This document shows positions 18,959-27,712 of a DNA stretch of 64,000 nucleotides, one piece after another; within the stretch, counting starts at the first letter, position 1, and each line of letters opens with the position of its first letter. The notes under the pieces were generated by a model. The model did not search any database. It saw nothing but the letters and a program-made list of their open reading frames with translations, and had not been told where the DNA came from. The DNA lies in the NCBI RefSeq assembly GCF_009909205.1, contig NZ_JAAAPN010000008.1, positions 62,001-126,000 on the forward strand. Reading direction: 5' to 3'. Origin of the DNA: Aquabacterium fontiphilum (lineage in GTDB: Bacteria; Pseudomonadota; Gammaproteobacteria; Burkholderiales; Burkholderiaceae_C). A program made the position numbers and the translations under genes.

Positions 18959-18982
18959 GTCGGCTGGGGTGAGCCGATCGGG
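18941..18982. repeat. Three tandem 14-base units at the lipB 3' end
   Basis: The units GTGAGCCGATTGGG, GTGAGTCGGCTGGG and GTGAGCCGATCGGG follow one another, then GTGA begins a fourth. The lipB stop TGA is in the second unit. Because 14 is not a multiple of three, gain or loss of a unit would alter the C-terminus. Confidence 0.85.
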
Positions 18983-19099
18983 GTGACGCTCTGCATCGCG
19001 GCGCCAGCCGTGTGGGCATCCACATCTGACGACCGCGCCGGGCCGGCATCGGCTACATTAGCCTACCCGTCCGGCCTACCTGCGCGGCGGGCCGGAGCC

Positions 19100-20107
19100 A
19101 TGTCCCACGAAGTCACGCCCCCCACTGACACCCCCGCAGACACGCCTGCCGCGGGTACGACCCCCTACGATCCCTCCGCCAAGCAAAAGGCCCAGGCCAA
19201 GACCGCCCGCATCCCGATCAAGATCGTGCCGGCCGGCGAGGTGCTGAAGAAGCCCGACTGGATCCGCGTCAAGGCCGGTTCACCCAGCACGCGCTTCTAC
19301 GAGATCAAGAACATCCTGCGCGAGCACAAGCTGCACACGGTGTGTGAAGAGGCCTCTTGCCCCAACATCGGTGAATGCTTTGGCCATGGCACGGCCACGT
19401 TCATGATCATGGGCGACAAGTGCACGCGCCGCTGCCCGTTCTGCGACGTGGGCCACGGCCGCCCCGACCCGCTAGACGTCAACGAGCCAGCCAACCTGGC
19501 CAAGACGATTGCCGCGCTCAAGCTCAAGTACGTGGTGATCACCTCGGTCGACCGCGATGATTTGCGCGACGGTGGCGCGGGCCACTTCGTGGAATGCATC
19601 AAGCAGGTCCGCGAACAGTCGCCGGCCACGCGCATCGAGATCCTGGTGCCCGACTTCCGTGGCCGGGATGACCGGGCGCTCGAGATCCTCAAGGCCGCGC
19701 CGCCGGATGTGATGAACCACAACCTCGAGACGGCGCCGCGCCTTTACAAGGAAGCGCGCCCGGGCAGCGATTACCAGTTCAGCCTGAACCTGCTCAAGAA
19801 GTTCAAGGCGCTGCACCCCGATGTGCCCACCAAGAGCGGCATCATGGTCGGCCTAGGCGAGACGGACGACGAGGTGTATCAGGTCATGCGCGACATGCGC
19901 GCGCACGACATCGACATGATCACCATTGGCCAGTACCTGGCTCCGTCGAACCACCACCTGCCGGTGCGCCGCTACGTGCACCCCGACACCTTCAAGGCTT
20001 ACGAGCAGGCTGCCCGCGAGATGGGCTTCACCCATGCTGCGGTGGGCGCGCTGGTGCGCTCGAGTTACCACGCCGACCAGCAGGCCATGCAGGCTGGGGT
20101 GGTGTAA
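19100..20107 (+). CDS. lipA: Lipoyl synthase (radical SAM)
   Basis: This 335-residue enzyme inserts two sulfurs into octanoyl groups. ATG 19100 (MSHEVTPP) is chosen: it follows GGAG closely, and upstream codons are unlike the family. Auxiliary cluster ligands are Cys82, Cys87 and Cys93 ([12 protein letters not shown]); radical-SAM ligands are Cys108, Cys112 and Cys115 (CTRRCPFC); the C-terminal RSSYHAD carries the conserved Ser ligand. It forms a functional pair with lipB upstream. Confidence 0.97.
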   Translation: MSHEVTPPTDTPADTPAAGTTPYDPSAKQKAQAKTARIPIKIVPAGEVLKKPDWIRVKAGSPSTRFYEIKNILREHKLHTVCEEASCPNIGECFGHGTATFMIMGDKCTRRCPFCDVGHGRPDPLDVNEPANLAKTIAALKLKYVVITSVDRDDLRDGGAGHFVECIKQVREQSPATRIEILVPDFRGRDDRALEILKAAPPDVMNHNLETAPRLYKEARPGSDYQFSLNLLKKFKALHPDVPTKSGIMVGLGETDDEVYQVMRDMRAHDIDMITIGQYLAPSNHHLPVRRYVHPDTFKAYEQAAREMGFTHAAVGALVRSSYHADQQAMQAGVV

Positions 20108-20110
20108 GCT

Positions 20111-20141
20111 GCACCGCCGCCCCCGGGTTGGGGGCGGGTGC
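20111..20141 (+). terminator. GC-rich hairpin after lipA
   Basis: The arms GCACC/GGTGC and CGCCCCC/GGGGGCG pair around loop GGGTT with a two-base bulge, four bases after the lipA stop. No T run follows. It sits between convergent genes and could end transcription of either. Confidence 0.4.
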
Positions 20142-20174
20142 CTACTGGGCGCTCAGTAAGGTGCCATCGCGCGC

Positions 20175-23100
20175 TCAGAACGCCTCGGCCGGTCTTGCGT
20201 CGTCCGAGGCGTTTTGCTGTGCGCGCTGGGCCAGCCGCTCTGCCGCCTCGCGCCCGTATCGCCAGAACAGCACGGGCGTGAGGAAGGTGTCCAGCAGCGT
20301 GGCGCCCACCAGGCCCGAGAAGATGACCACGGCCACCGGGTGCAGGATCTCGGTGCCCGGGCGCTCGGCCTCGAACAGCAGCGGCGCCAGCGCGATCGCG
20401 GTGACCAGCGCGGTCATGAGCACGGGGCTGAGCCGCTCCAGCGAGCCGCGCACCACCATGGCCTGGCTGAAGGCTTCGCCTTCAAGGCGCATCAGATTGA
20501 GGTAATGGCTCACCTTGAGGATGCCGTTGCGCACGGCGATGCCCGCCAGCGTCACGAAGCCGATCAGCGCGGCCACCGACAGCGGCTGGCCCGACAGCCA
20601 CAAGCCCGCCACGGCACCGACGAGCGCCAGCGGGATGTTGACCATGATGAGCGCGCACAGCCGCACGGACGGATACCGCATGTGCAGCACGGCTCCCATC
20701 AGCGCCAGTGACACGAGCGACAGCGCACCGATCAGGCGGCTGGCCGCCTCCTGCGCCTGGAACTGCCCGCCCAGGCTGGTGAACAGGCCCGATGGCATCG
20801 GCGTGTCGGCCAGTACCGCGCGGATGTCGGCCACCACCTCAGAGAGCGCGCGGCCTTGCGCACTGCCCGTCAGCACGATGCGCCGGATGCCGTCGTCACG
20901 GCTGATCTGATTGGGGCCATCGCCCACCTCGATCTGCGCCAGCGCCGACAGTGGCACGCGGCCCATGGGCGTGTCGATGCGCAGCTGGGCCAGGCGATCG
21001 GGCGCGCGGTCGCCGTCGGTCAGGCGCATGACCACCGCAAAGCGGCGCGGGCCGTCCATGACCTGGGCCACCTCGCTGCCTTCGACCAGGCTGTTGAGGG
21101 TGTTCAAGAGCTGGCCGCTGGACAGCCCGTGGCGCGCCACCGCGGCGTGGTCGACATGCACCTTGATCTGCGGCGACAGCACCTGTTTCTCGATCTCCAG
21201 ATCGACCAGCCCGGGGATGCCCGCCAGCCGCTCGCGCAGACGCTGGGCCTGGGCGCGCAGCGCATCGAGGTCGTCGCCATGCACCTTGATCGCGATCTGC
21301 GCCCGCACGCCGGACAGCATGTGGTCGATGCGGTGTGACAGCGGTTGCCCCATCGAGATCGAGCCGGGCAGCACCGCCAGCTTGGCGCGGATGTCGGCCT
21401 GGATCTCGGCCATGCTGCGGGTGAGCTCGGCGGCGGGCTGCAGGCCGATGTCGAGCTCGCTGACGTGTACGCCTTCGGCATGCTCATCGAGTTCCGCGCG
21501 GCCGCTGCGTCGGCCCACATAAACCACTTCGGGCACTGTCATCACCAGGTGCTCAGCCTGTCGCGCCAGGGCCACCGATTCCGCCAGCGTGACGCCGGGG
21601 TTCAGCCGCAGCCCCACCAGCAGCGTGCCTTCGTTGAAAGGCGGCAAAAAGGTGGTCGGAAACCACGGCACGGAGGCGGCTGCCGCCACCACCGCCAGCG
21701 CGCTGGCACCGATCACGCGGCGCGGGCGGGCGAGTGCCCACACGAGCGCCACGCGATAGCGCGCTTTCAGCCACGCCAGCACGCGCGTGTCGCCATGGTG
21801 GCCGCTGGCCGTGCGCGGCAGCAGCCACGAGGCCAGCACGGGCGTGAGCGTGACCGACACCAGCAAGGAGGCCAGCGTCGAGACGATGAAGGCCACGCCC
21901 AGCGGCACGAACAGCCGCCCCTCGATGCCCGGCAGGGCGAACAGCGGCACGAACACCAGCACGATGATGGCGGTGGCGTACAGGATGCCTGAGCGCACCT
22001 CCATCGACGCGGCGCGCACGATGGCCAGCGTGGACGGGCGCGCTGCGCCGTCCGGCGCCGCAGGCTGGCGCAGCCGCCGCAGGATGTTCTCCACATCCAC
22101 CACGGCATCGTCCACCAGCCCGCCAATCGCAATCGCCAGCCCGCCCAGCGTCATCGTGTTGATCGACAGTCCGAAGTAGCGGAACACCAATACGGCCGTG
22201 CACACCGACACCGGGATGGCCGTCAGCGCAATCAGCGTCGGCCGCGCGGTGCCAAGAAAGACGAACAGCACCACCGCCACCAGCACCGCCGCGCCGATCA
22301 GCTTGCCCTGCAGCGTGTCGATCGAGGCCTCGATGAAGCTGGCCTGGCGGAAGGTGACGCGCGGCGCGCTCATGCCTTCGGGCAGGCCCGAGCGCAGTTC
22401 CTGCAACGCCGATTCGATGGCCGCGGTGAGCTGCAGCGTGTCGGCCGCGGGCTGCTTGTGGATGCCGAGGATCACGGCGGGCTGCCCGTCAAGACCGGCG
22501 TCACCACGCCGCGGCGCTGGTGCGTAGCCCACCTGGGCCACCTGGTCGAGGCGGATGACCTGGCCGTTGCGCGTGGCCACGGCCGTGCGTTGCAGGTCGT
22601 CCAGCCGGATTGTGTGGCCCAGGTGGCGGATCAGGTACTCGCGGCCATTGCGCGCCAGAAAGCCGCCCGAGGTGTTGCCGGCAAAGCCCTGCAACGCGGC
22701 CTGCAGCTCGGCCAGCGTGATGCCGAGCGCGGCCATGCGCTGGGTGTCGGGCCATACGGCGAATTGCCGCACTGCCCCGCCCAGCGGAATGACCTGGGCC
22801 ACACCGGGGATGGCCAGCAGCCTGGGGCGCAGCACCCAGTCGGCATACTCGCGCGCGGCCATGGCGTGGTCGCCATCCCCGCCACTGTCTGCACTCAGGG
22901 GAATGGCCACCTGCATGATCTCGCCCATGATGGAGCTGACTGGCCCCATGTGCGGCACGATGCCGGCCGGCAGTGTATCGGCGGTGACGCCAAGGCGCTC
23001 TGCCACCATCTGGCGCGCCCGGTGGATGTCGACCGCCCAGTCGAAGCTCACATAGACGAAGGCCAGTCCGGCGCTCGAGGTCGAGCGCACCGCCGTCACA

Positions 23101-23333
23101 CCGGGCAGGCCGTTCATGGCCGCCTCCAGTGGCATGGTGATGCGCTGCTCGACTTCTTCGGCGGCCATGCCGCCGGCTTCGGCCATCACCGTGACGGTGG
23201 GCTGGTTCAGATCAGGAAAGACGTCCACTGGGGTGCGCGACAGCGTGAGCGCGCCCCAGATCACGAGCACGGCGCTCAGCAGCAGCACGACCGCGCGGTG
23301 GGTGAGCGAGGCATCCAGTAACCAACGGAACAT
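20175..23333 (-). CDS. czcA: Heavy-metal efflux RND pump, CzcA/CusA family
   Basis: This 1052-residue inner-membrane RND transporter exports metal cations using the proton gradient. The N-terminus (LTHRAVVLLLSAVLVIWG) is the first of 12 expected helices; the fourth-helix signature reads LAIAIGGLVDDAVVDVENI, with the paired Asp and the Glu needed for proton transfer. This signature is neither the classical Co/Zn/Cd form (DFGxxxDGAVV) nor the classical Cu/Ag form, so the metal is uncertain. A stop-start gap of 12 bases follows czcB, and czcC and czcI lie upstream, giving czcICBA order. Full length suggests function. Confidence 0.9.
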   Translation of the reverse strand: MFRWLLDASLTHRAVVLLLSAVLVIWGALTLSRTPVDVFPDLNQPTVTVMAEAGGMAAEEVEQRITMPLEAAMNGLPGVTAVRSTSSAGLAFVYVSFDWAVDIHRARQMVAERLGVTADTLPAGIVPHMGPVSSIMGEIMQVAIPLSADSGGDGDHAMAAREYADWVLRPRLLAIPGVAQVIPLGGAVRQFAVWPDTQRMAALGITLAELQAALQGFAGNTSGGFLARNGREYLIRHLGHTIRLDDLQRTAVATRNGQVIRLDQVAQVGYAPAPRRGDAGLDGQPAVILGIHKQPAADTLQLTAAIESALQELRSGLPEGMSAPRVTFRQASFIEASIDTLQGKLIGAAVLVAVVLFVFLGTARPTLIALTAIPVSVCTAVLVFRYFGLSINTMTLGGLAIAIGGLVDDAVVDVENILRRLRQPAAPDGAARPSTLAIVRAASMEVRSGILYATAIIVLVFVPLFALPGIEGRLFVPLGVAFIVSTLASLLVSVTLTPVLASWLLPRTASGHHGDTRVLAWLKARYRVALVWALARPRRVIGASALAVVAAAASVPWFPTTFLPPFNEGTLLVGLRLNPGVTLAESVALARQAEHLVMTVPEVVYVGRRSGRAELDEHAEGVHVSELDIGLQPAAELTRSMAEIQADIRAKLAVLPGSISMGQPLSHRIDHMLSGVRAQIAIKVHGDDLDALRAQAQRLRERLAGIPGLVDLEIEKQVLSPQIKVHVDHAAVARHGLSSGQLLNTLNSLVEGSEVAQVMDGPRRFAVVMRLTDGDRAPDRLAQLRIDTPMGRVPLSALAQIEVGDGPNQISRDDGIRRIVLTGSAQGRALSEVVADIRAVLADTPMPSGLFTSLGGQFQAQEAASRLIGALSLVSLALMGAVLHMRYPSVRLCALIMVNIPLALVGAVAGLWLSGQPLSVAALIGFVTLAGIAVRNGILKVSHYLNLMRLEGEAFSQAMVVRGSLERLSPVLMTALVTAIALAPLLFEAERPGTEILHPVAVVIFSGLVGATLLDTFLTPVLFWRYGREAAERLAQRAQQNASDDARPAEAF

Positions 23334-23345
23334 GGTGTGGCCCTT

Positions 23346-25037
23346 TCAGCGGATCTGGTTGAGCAGGCTGGCGCCCTGCGTGACGACGCGTTCGCCATCG
23401 GCGAGCCCCGCCGTGACGCGCACACGCACGCCATCGAGCGGCGCGTGCACGACGCGACGCGGCGCAAAGCGCTCTGGCGCCGTCTTGACCCAGACGAGGT
23501 CTTCATTCGATGGGCCCTTGACCACCGCCGCCAGCGGCAGGGCGATGCCCGCGGCAGTCTGGCTGCTGTGGACGTGGACCTGCACCAGCTGGCCCAGGGC
23601 CAGTGTGCCGAGCGCCTCCCCATGTGCGGCAAACAGCACGGGCAGGGCCTGCTCGCGCAGGCTGCGCGATGTGCCCACCAGTTTCATGGGCAGGGCGGGC
23701 TCGACGCGCTGGCCGGACCGGCCCGGCAGCCGCAAGCTGGCCGCACCGATGCGCGCGGCCCAGGCAGGGTCGTGTAGCAAGGCCTCAACCATCAGGCGCC
23801 GGGGGTCAATGACCTCATAGAGCAGGTCGCCAGGCTGCACCACCTGGCCGGCCACCGCTTGCCCGCTGGCCAGCACGCCGTCAATGGGTGCGCGCAAGGC
23901 CTCGCGTTGGCGCAGGCCGGCCGAGACCGCTGCCAGCCGCTGACCCAGGCTGCGCGCCTCGGCTTCGGCGGCTTCCAGCTCCTTGCGGGCCACCGTGTCT
24001 GGCAGGCGCTGCAGCCGGGCCAGGCGCTGCCCGGCCAGCTTGTGCGCGGCCTCGAGTTCAGCCTGCTGGGCCTGCTGTGCGGCCTGCTCGACTGGCGTGA
24101 GCGCCGGCGCGACATAGGCCAGCAGCTGGCCCTGGCGCACCCGCTGGCCCACGGTCACGAAGCCATCCGGGCCGGGCTGGAGCCGGCCCGCCAGGGTGGC
24201 CTGCACCCGCCCGCCGGCATTGGGGTCCATCACCACCCGGCCGTCGAGCACGATGGCGTCGGGCCAGTCTGCGGTGCGCGCCGGTTCCGTGCGCAGTTGC
24301 CACTGGCGCTGGGCCGGCTTGGGCGCGAACAGGGAGCCGTCTGGCAAGCGCCGCGGCGCGTCGGGCAGGACGGTAGCGGGCTCGTCGCCATGGTCGTGGC
24401 CGGGGCCTGCCTGAGCAGACGGCACGGCAGACACCAGCGCGGCCAGCGTCAAGCCGACCGCCAGCGTGGGCACGATTGACGGCGCACCCGTCCTCGCTCG
24501 CCGACGCGCTCGCACCAACTGGGCCAGCGCGGTCAGCGCCACCCCCGCAGCAATTCCTCCCAGCGCCCACAGGGCCTGCGCGGAGGTAGGGCCGTGCGCG
24601 TGATCGTCCGGTTCGGCATGAGGCGCATGCCAGTCCAGCGTGCCGCGCAACTGGCCTGTGCGGCCGTCCGCCCACTGCAGTTCGGCCACCACCGGCAAGG
24701 TACCTTCGGGCAGGCCGGCCGGCAAGGTGAACTGCCAGGTGTCAGCCGCGCCGGCCCGGGCGGGCAGCCGCTGGCCTTGCAGCATCAGGCTCATGGCCTC
24801 CAGGCGCACCGGGGCGTTGGTCGCATGGTCATCGACGTAGGCCGTCCAGTGCGGTCCGTCGGGCATGGCCACCAGTTCGAGCGCGGCCGATTCGGCCAGC
24901 AGCCGGGGCGTGTGTGCCCCATCCGGGCCGTGGGTGCCGCCGTTGGCGGTGGCGTGGGCGGCGGGGAGCAGGCTCAGCATCAGCCAGAGGGCGCGCGCGG
25001 CCTGACGCCAGACGTAAGAGATCAGCGTGGTGTTCAT
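23346..25037 (-). CDS. czcB: RND efflux periplasmic adaptor (CzcB type) with extra N-terminal domain
   Basis: This 563-residue adaptor links CzcA to CzcC. ATG 25037 (MNTTLIS) is chosen; ATG 25049 is also possible. A signal sequence is followed by an N-terminal beta-rich domain of about 110 residues, a His-rich stretch (HAPHAEPDDHAHG), a hydrophobic segment (ALWALGGIAAGVALTALAQL), a second signal-like segment ending in SAQA, another His-rich piece (GPGHDHGDE), and then the standard lipoyl/hairpin/barrel adaptor. Such a front extension with two His clusters is longer than in plain CzcB and suggests metal capture. The gene lies between czcC and czcA with short gaps. Confidence 0.85.
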   Translation of the reverse strand: MNTTLISYVWRQAARALWLMLSLLPAAHATANGGTHGPDGAHTPRLLAESAALELVAMPDGPHWTAYVDDHATNAPVRLEAMSLMLQGQRLPARAGAADTWQFTLPAGLPEGTLPVVAELQWADGRTGQLRGTLDWHAPHAEPDDHAHGPTSAQALWALGGIAAGVALTALAQLVRARRRARTGAPSIVPTLAVGLTLAALVSAVPSAQAGPGHDHGDEPATVLPDAPRRLPDGSLFAPKPAQRQWQLRTEPARTADWPDAIVLDGRVVMDPNAGGRVQATLAGRLQPGPDGFVTVGQRVRQGQLLAYVAPALTPVEQAAQQAQQAELEAAHKLAGQRLARLQRLPDTVARKELEAAEAEARSLGQRLAAVSAGLRQREALRAPIDGVLASGQAVAGQVVQPGDLLYEVIDPRRLMVEALLHDPAWAARIGAASLRLPGRSGQRVEPALPMKLVGTSRSLREQALPVLFAAHGEALGTLALGQLVQVHVHSSQTAAGIALPLAAVVKGPSNEDLVWVKTAPERFAPRRVVHAPLDGVRVRVTAGLADGERVVTQGASLLNQIR

Positions 25038-25068
25038 GGTTGCGTCCATCCAGATCTTGGGGGGCGTG

Positions 25069-26400
25069 TCATTGGGGCAGCAGGCCTGCGGCCTGCCTGA
25101 GCGCGGACACCGATGCGGCCGCGTCGATGCGCGCCAGCACGGCCTGCTGTTCGGCGTCGAAGGCCTCCTGAGCCACGCGCAGCAGCGCGGGCAGGTCGGC
25201 TTCGCCGGCCTGGAAGGCGCGTTCGAAGAAGCCCAGCGTGTCGCGTGCGAGCGCCGCTCGCGTCTGCGCCGCGGCGAGCTGGCGGCTGGCCGCGTCGTGT
25301 CGCGTTCGCGCTGTGTGCCAGTCCGCCAGCAGCCGCTGGCGCAACGGGTTGCCTTCGGCCGCAGCCAGTGCGGCGTCCGCGCGGGCCTGGGCCGTGGCTG
25401 CCTGGGCACCGGGGGCCGCGCCGAGCGGCAGGCGCAGCGCCAGTGCCACGGCCTGACGCGGGCGCTCGCCATGCTGCTCACGCTTGTGCAGCCAGCCCAC
25501 CGTGACCTCGGGCTCTCCGCGCGCAAGCGCCGCAGTGTGGACAAGGGCTTGCGCCTGCAAGGTGGCCTGGGCCTGCCAGCTGACCCAGGCGGGGTGCGCC
25601 TCCAGCGTCGCCAGTTCGGCGTCCGGCCCTGGCGCGTCGGCTTCAGGCGCAGCCTCAGGTGCGGCCGCACCGTCGCAGGTCTGTTGCGCCTGGACCGTTC
25701 CCGTACCCAGGGTCGCTTGCAGGTGCTGGCGGGCCGCATCCTGCTCAGCCTTTGCCTGGGCCAGCTCGGCGGTGGCCCGGGCCAGCGTCATGCGGGCCTG
25801 GTGCGAGTCGGCACGGGCGAGATCCCCCGCCGCCACCCGGCGGGCCACGTCATCGGCCAAGGCTTGCGCGTGGTCTTGCTGGCGCGCCGCCAAGGTGGCG
25901 CGTGCTGCCGCGCGCTGGCATTCCCACCATGCTTCGCGCACGGTGCCCGCGAGCGCCCAGCGCGCGCGGGCTTGCTCGGCGTCGCGCCACAGGGTGGTCT
26001 GGTGTGCGTGGGCCATGCTGCTGAGACGTTGCGAGGGCCAGCGCAGCGGCAAGCTCAGTGCCACGCTGTGCTCCTGCTCCCCGCGGTCGCGGTGCAGCCG
26101 GTCGGTTTCAGTGCTCAGGCTGAGGGCGGGTTGTGCGGCCAGCCAACTGCCTGCCGCGGCCTGTTGGGCGGCATCTGCCTGGCGGCGTTCAGGGTTGGCG
26201 CGCGCCTGCGGGTGGTGTTGCCAGGCCTGTTCGAACGCGACCCGCAGGGCGGGTGGCGCAAGGGGCGGGGCGTCCGGCGGCGTGGCCCGGGCGGGGGCAA
26301 CGGCCAGGATGGACAGGATCGGGACCAGACCCACGGGGGCCAGCAGGGCTGGCCAGGCGGTGCGCAAGGTGCGCGGCGGCATGGTGATGCCGGTGTGCAT
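25069..26400 (-). CDS. czcC: Outer-membrane efflux channel, TolC/CzcC family
   Basis: This 443-residue protein starts at ATG 26400, six to seven bases after AAGGAG. A signal peptide (LLAPVGLVPILSILAVAPARA) is followed by long Ala/Gln/Arg-rich amphipathic helices in two repeats, as in the outer-membrane factor family (for example FEQAWQHHPQARANPERR and SHQARMTLARATAELAQAK). With CzcA and CzcB it would complete a channel from the periplasm to outside. Pfam-level membership is inferred from helix pattern and operon position. Confidence 0.85.
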   Translation of the reverse strand: MHTGITMPPRTLRTAWPALLAPVGLVPILSILAVAPARATPPDAPPLAPPALRVAFEQAWQHHPQARANPERRQADAAQQAAAGSWLAAQPALSLSTETDRLHRDRGEQEHSVALSLPLRWPSQRLSSMAHAHQTTLWRDAEQARARWALAGTVREAWWECQRAAARATLAARQQDHAQALADDVARRVAAGDLARADSHQARMTLARATAELAQAKAEQDAARQHLQATLGTGTVQAQQTCDGAAAPEAAPEADAPGPDAELATLEAHPAWVSWQAQATLQAQALVHTAALARGEPEVTVGWLHKREQHGERPRQAVALALRLPLGAAPGAQAATAQARADAALAAAEGNPLRQRLLADWHTARTRHDAASRQLAAAQTRAALARDTLGFFERAFQAGEADLPALLRVAQEAFDAEQQAVLARIDAAASVSALRQAAGLLPQ

Positions 26401-26541
26401 GCGATGCTCCTTGAGTAGGCGGCTGCAGAGGGCTGCCGCGATGAAGGTCATCGGCGAAGCACGACCACGCATGCGCGCCTGGCAGACGCATTGCGCCGCC
26501 AGTCACGTCAGGTCGTCAGGGCAGTGGGCTGCTTCGCCGGC

Positions 26542-26901
26542 TCAGGCGAGCAGCGGCCATTTGGGGCGCTCAGGCCGGGCCGGCCAGGGCCCTGGTGGGG
26601 TGTGCAGCGTGGCGCAGGCACGTTGTGCCTCGACGGGGGCCGCAGTGGGTGCGCGCAGACAAGCCGGCACCACCGAGCTGCAGGCGTGGCAGGCATGGCA
26701 TTCCGGGTGTCCCCCGCCCGTCGGATCCCCGCCGCCGCCGACTTCTGCGTGTGCCGGGTGGGGGTGAGCATGGTGCCCCAGGTGCCTCTCGGCGCCTGCT
26801 GCTGTCTCGCGCGAGTCGTGTGTGCAGTAGGGCGCTGCCGCCGCCCACAGGGCGTGCAGTGGCATCCACAGCAACAGGACGATGGCAACAAGGCGGCGCA
26901 T
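26542..26901 (-). CDS. czcI: CzcI-like small exported metal-binding protein
   Basis: This 119-residue protein begins at ATG 26901 (MRRLVAIVLLLWMPLHALWA) with a signal peptide, followed by APYCTHDS, a His-rich run (HLGHHAHPHPAH) and HPECHACHAC. The pattern matches CzcI, the small first gene of the Cupriavidus czcICBA operon, thought to modulate metal efflux expression. It lies upstream of czcC in the same orientation with a 141-base gap. The Cys/His spacing would suit Zn, Co or Cd binding; no metal can be fixed from sequence. Confidence 0.75.
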   Translation of the reverse strand: MRRLVAIVLLLWMPLHALWAAAAPYCTHDSRETAAGAERHLGHHAHPHPAHAEVGGGGDPTGGGHPECHACHACSSVVPACLRAPTAAPVEAQRACATLHTPPGPWPARPERPKWPLLA

Positions 26902-27054
26902 GGTCACCCATCATACGGCGCGGGCGGCCTGCCTGCGTCATCCCTTCACGTGATCCGGATTTTCCGAAGTCTTTACACCGCACAACCGAATGGATGCCCA
27001 GCCACGCATGGCCCTAGAGTGGGGCGATGTGCACGTGAGTAGAAGGAGCAGCCC

Positions 27055-27516
27055 ATGCCGATGACCCACAACAGCCCCATGGTGGCCGGCCGCATCGTGG
27101 CGGTGGCCCTGTTTGCCAACAACGAGATCAACGACGCAGAGCTGTTTGCGCTGCACCGCGTTCAGGTCTGTGACCGGCTCGGACTGAGCCGCGACAACTG
27201 GCACGCGCTGCTGGACGAAACCTACGAAGCCTTTCTCAGCAGCCGGCGGCGTACCCGCAGCGCCGTGAGCGACCTCCTGCCCGTCCAGCACTGGCTGGGC
27301 CTGATCGACGACCCGGTGCTGCAGCAACAGGTGGCGCGGATGTGTGCCGCCGTGATCATCAGTGACGGGTTCGTCGAGCCTGGCGAAGCAAGGCTGCTTC
27401 AGCGTATGCTGGCGGCATGGAGCTTGCCGCACGAAGACCGCGAGCTGCTGGAGGCGCTGATCTATGGGCTGGACTTCGAGATCCGGCCCCGCAGCGATCT
27501 GGGCACGGTGCACTGA
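27055..27516 (+). CDS. TerB-like small protein
   Basis: This 153-residue soluble protein starts at ATG 27055 behind AAGGAG. It is all-helical by inspection, and its second half (VARMCAAVIISDGFVEPGEARLLQRML) resembles the TerB fold, where an Asp/Glu-rich loop between helices can bind metal. Tellurite-resistance function should not be assumed; many TerB-like proteins are of unknown role. It is monocistronic, divergent from czcI, and followed by a hairpin. Confidence 0.55.
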   Translation: MPMTHNSPMVAGRIVAVALFANNEINDAELFALHRVQVCDRLGLSRDNWHALLDETYEAFLSSRRRTRSAVSDLLPVQHWLGLIDDPVLQQQVARMCAAVIISDGFVEPGEARLLQRMLAAWSLPHEDRELLEALIYGLDFEIRPRSDLGTVH

Positions 27517-27544
27517 CTGCCTGCCCCACCGATCCGAGGGGATG

Positions 27545-27578
27545 GGGTGCGCGTCCTAGGGTAAACGCGCACCCTTGC
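27545..27578 (+). terminator. Hairpin after the TerB-like gene
   Basis: A 10-base perfect stem, GGGTGCGCGT (27545-27554) and ACGCGCACCC (27565-27574), is followed by TTGCTATTT. The T content is modest, so termination strength is uncertain. The BVMO regulatory element begins directly after it. Confidence 0.55.
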
Positions 27579-27579
27579 T

Positions 27580-27630
27580 ATTTGACAATGCGCCGTTTCA
27601 AATATAAAGTGACAACACAAGTCGTCACTT
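27580..27630 (+). promoter_or_regulatory. BVMO promoter with bipartite element shared with the TetR/SDR promoter
   Basis: ATTTGACAAT (27580-27589), six bases, then TTTCAAATAT (27596-27605) is identical in both halves and spacing to an element in the divergent TetR/SDR promoter. It contains a TTGACA -35-like box and ATTTGA/TCAAAT arms. A -10-like TATAAA (27603-27608) follows 15 bases after TTGACA. Next comes a perfect inverted repeat AAGTGAC-N10-GTCACTT (27607-27630). The BVMO start is about 100 bases further on. Confidence 0.65.
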
Positions 27631-27712
27631 GACCCTGGTCAGCATCAGGCCGGTTTGCCCGGCGTGTCTGGGTGACGATCAACTCACCCTTGACCGCTGT
27701 GGAGACGTCGCC

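Noticed and set aside
18983-19099. N-terminal extension of LipA to ATG 18983
   Set aside because: The additional residues look signal-like and do not fit a cytoplasmic lipoyl synthase; ATG 19100 fits the family.
25038-25739. Long N-terminal extension of the CzcB adaptor frame upstream of 25037
   Set aside because: The Arg/Pro-rich extension is the out-of-frame shadow of czcC; the adaptor begins with a signal peptide at 25037.
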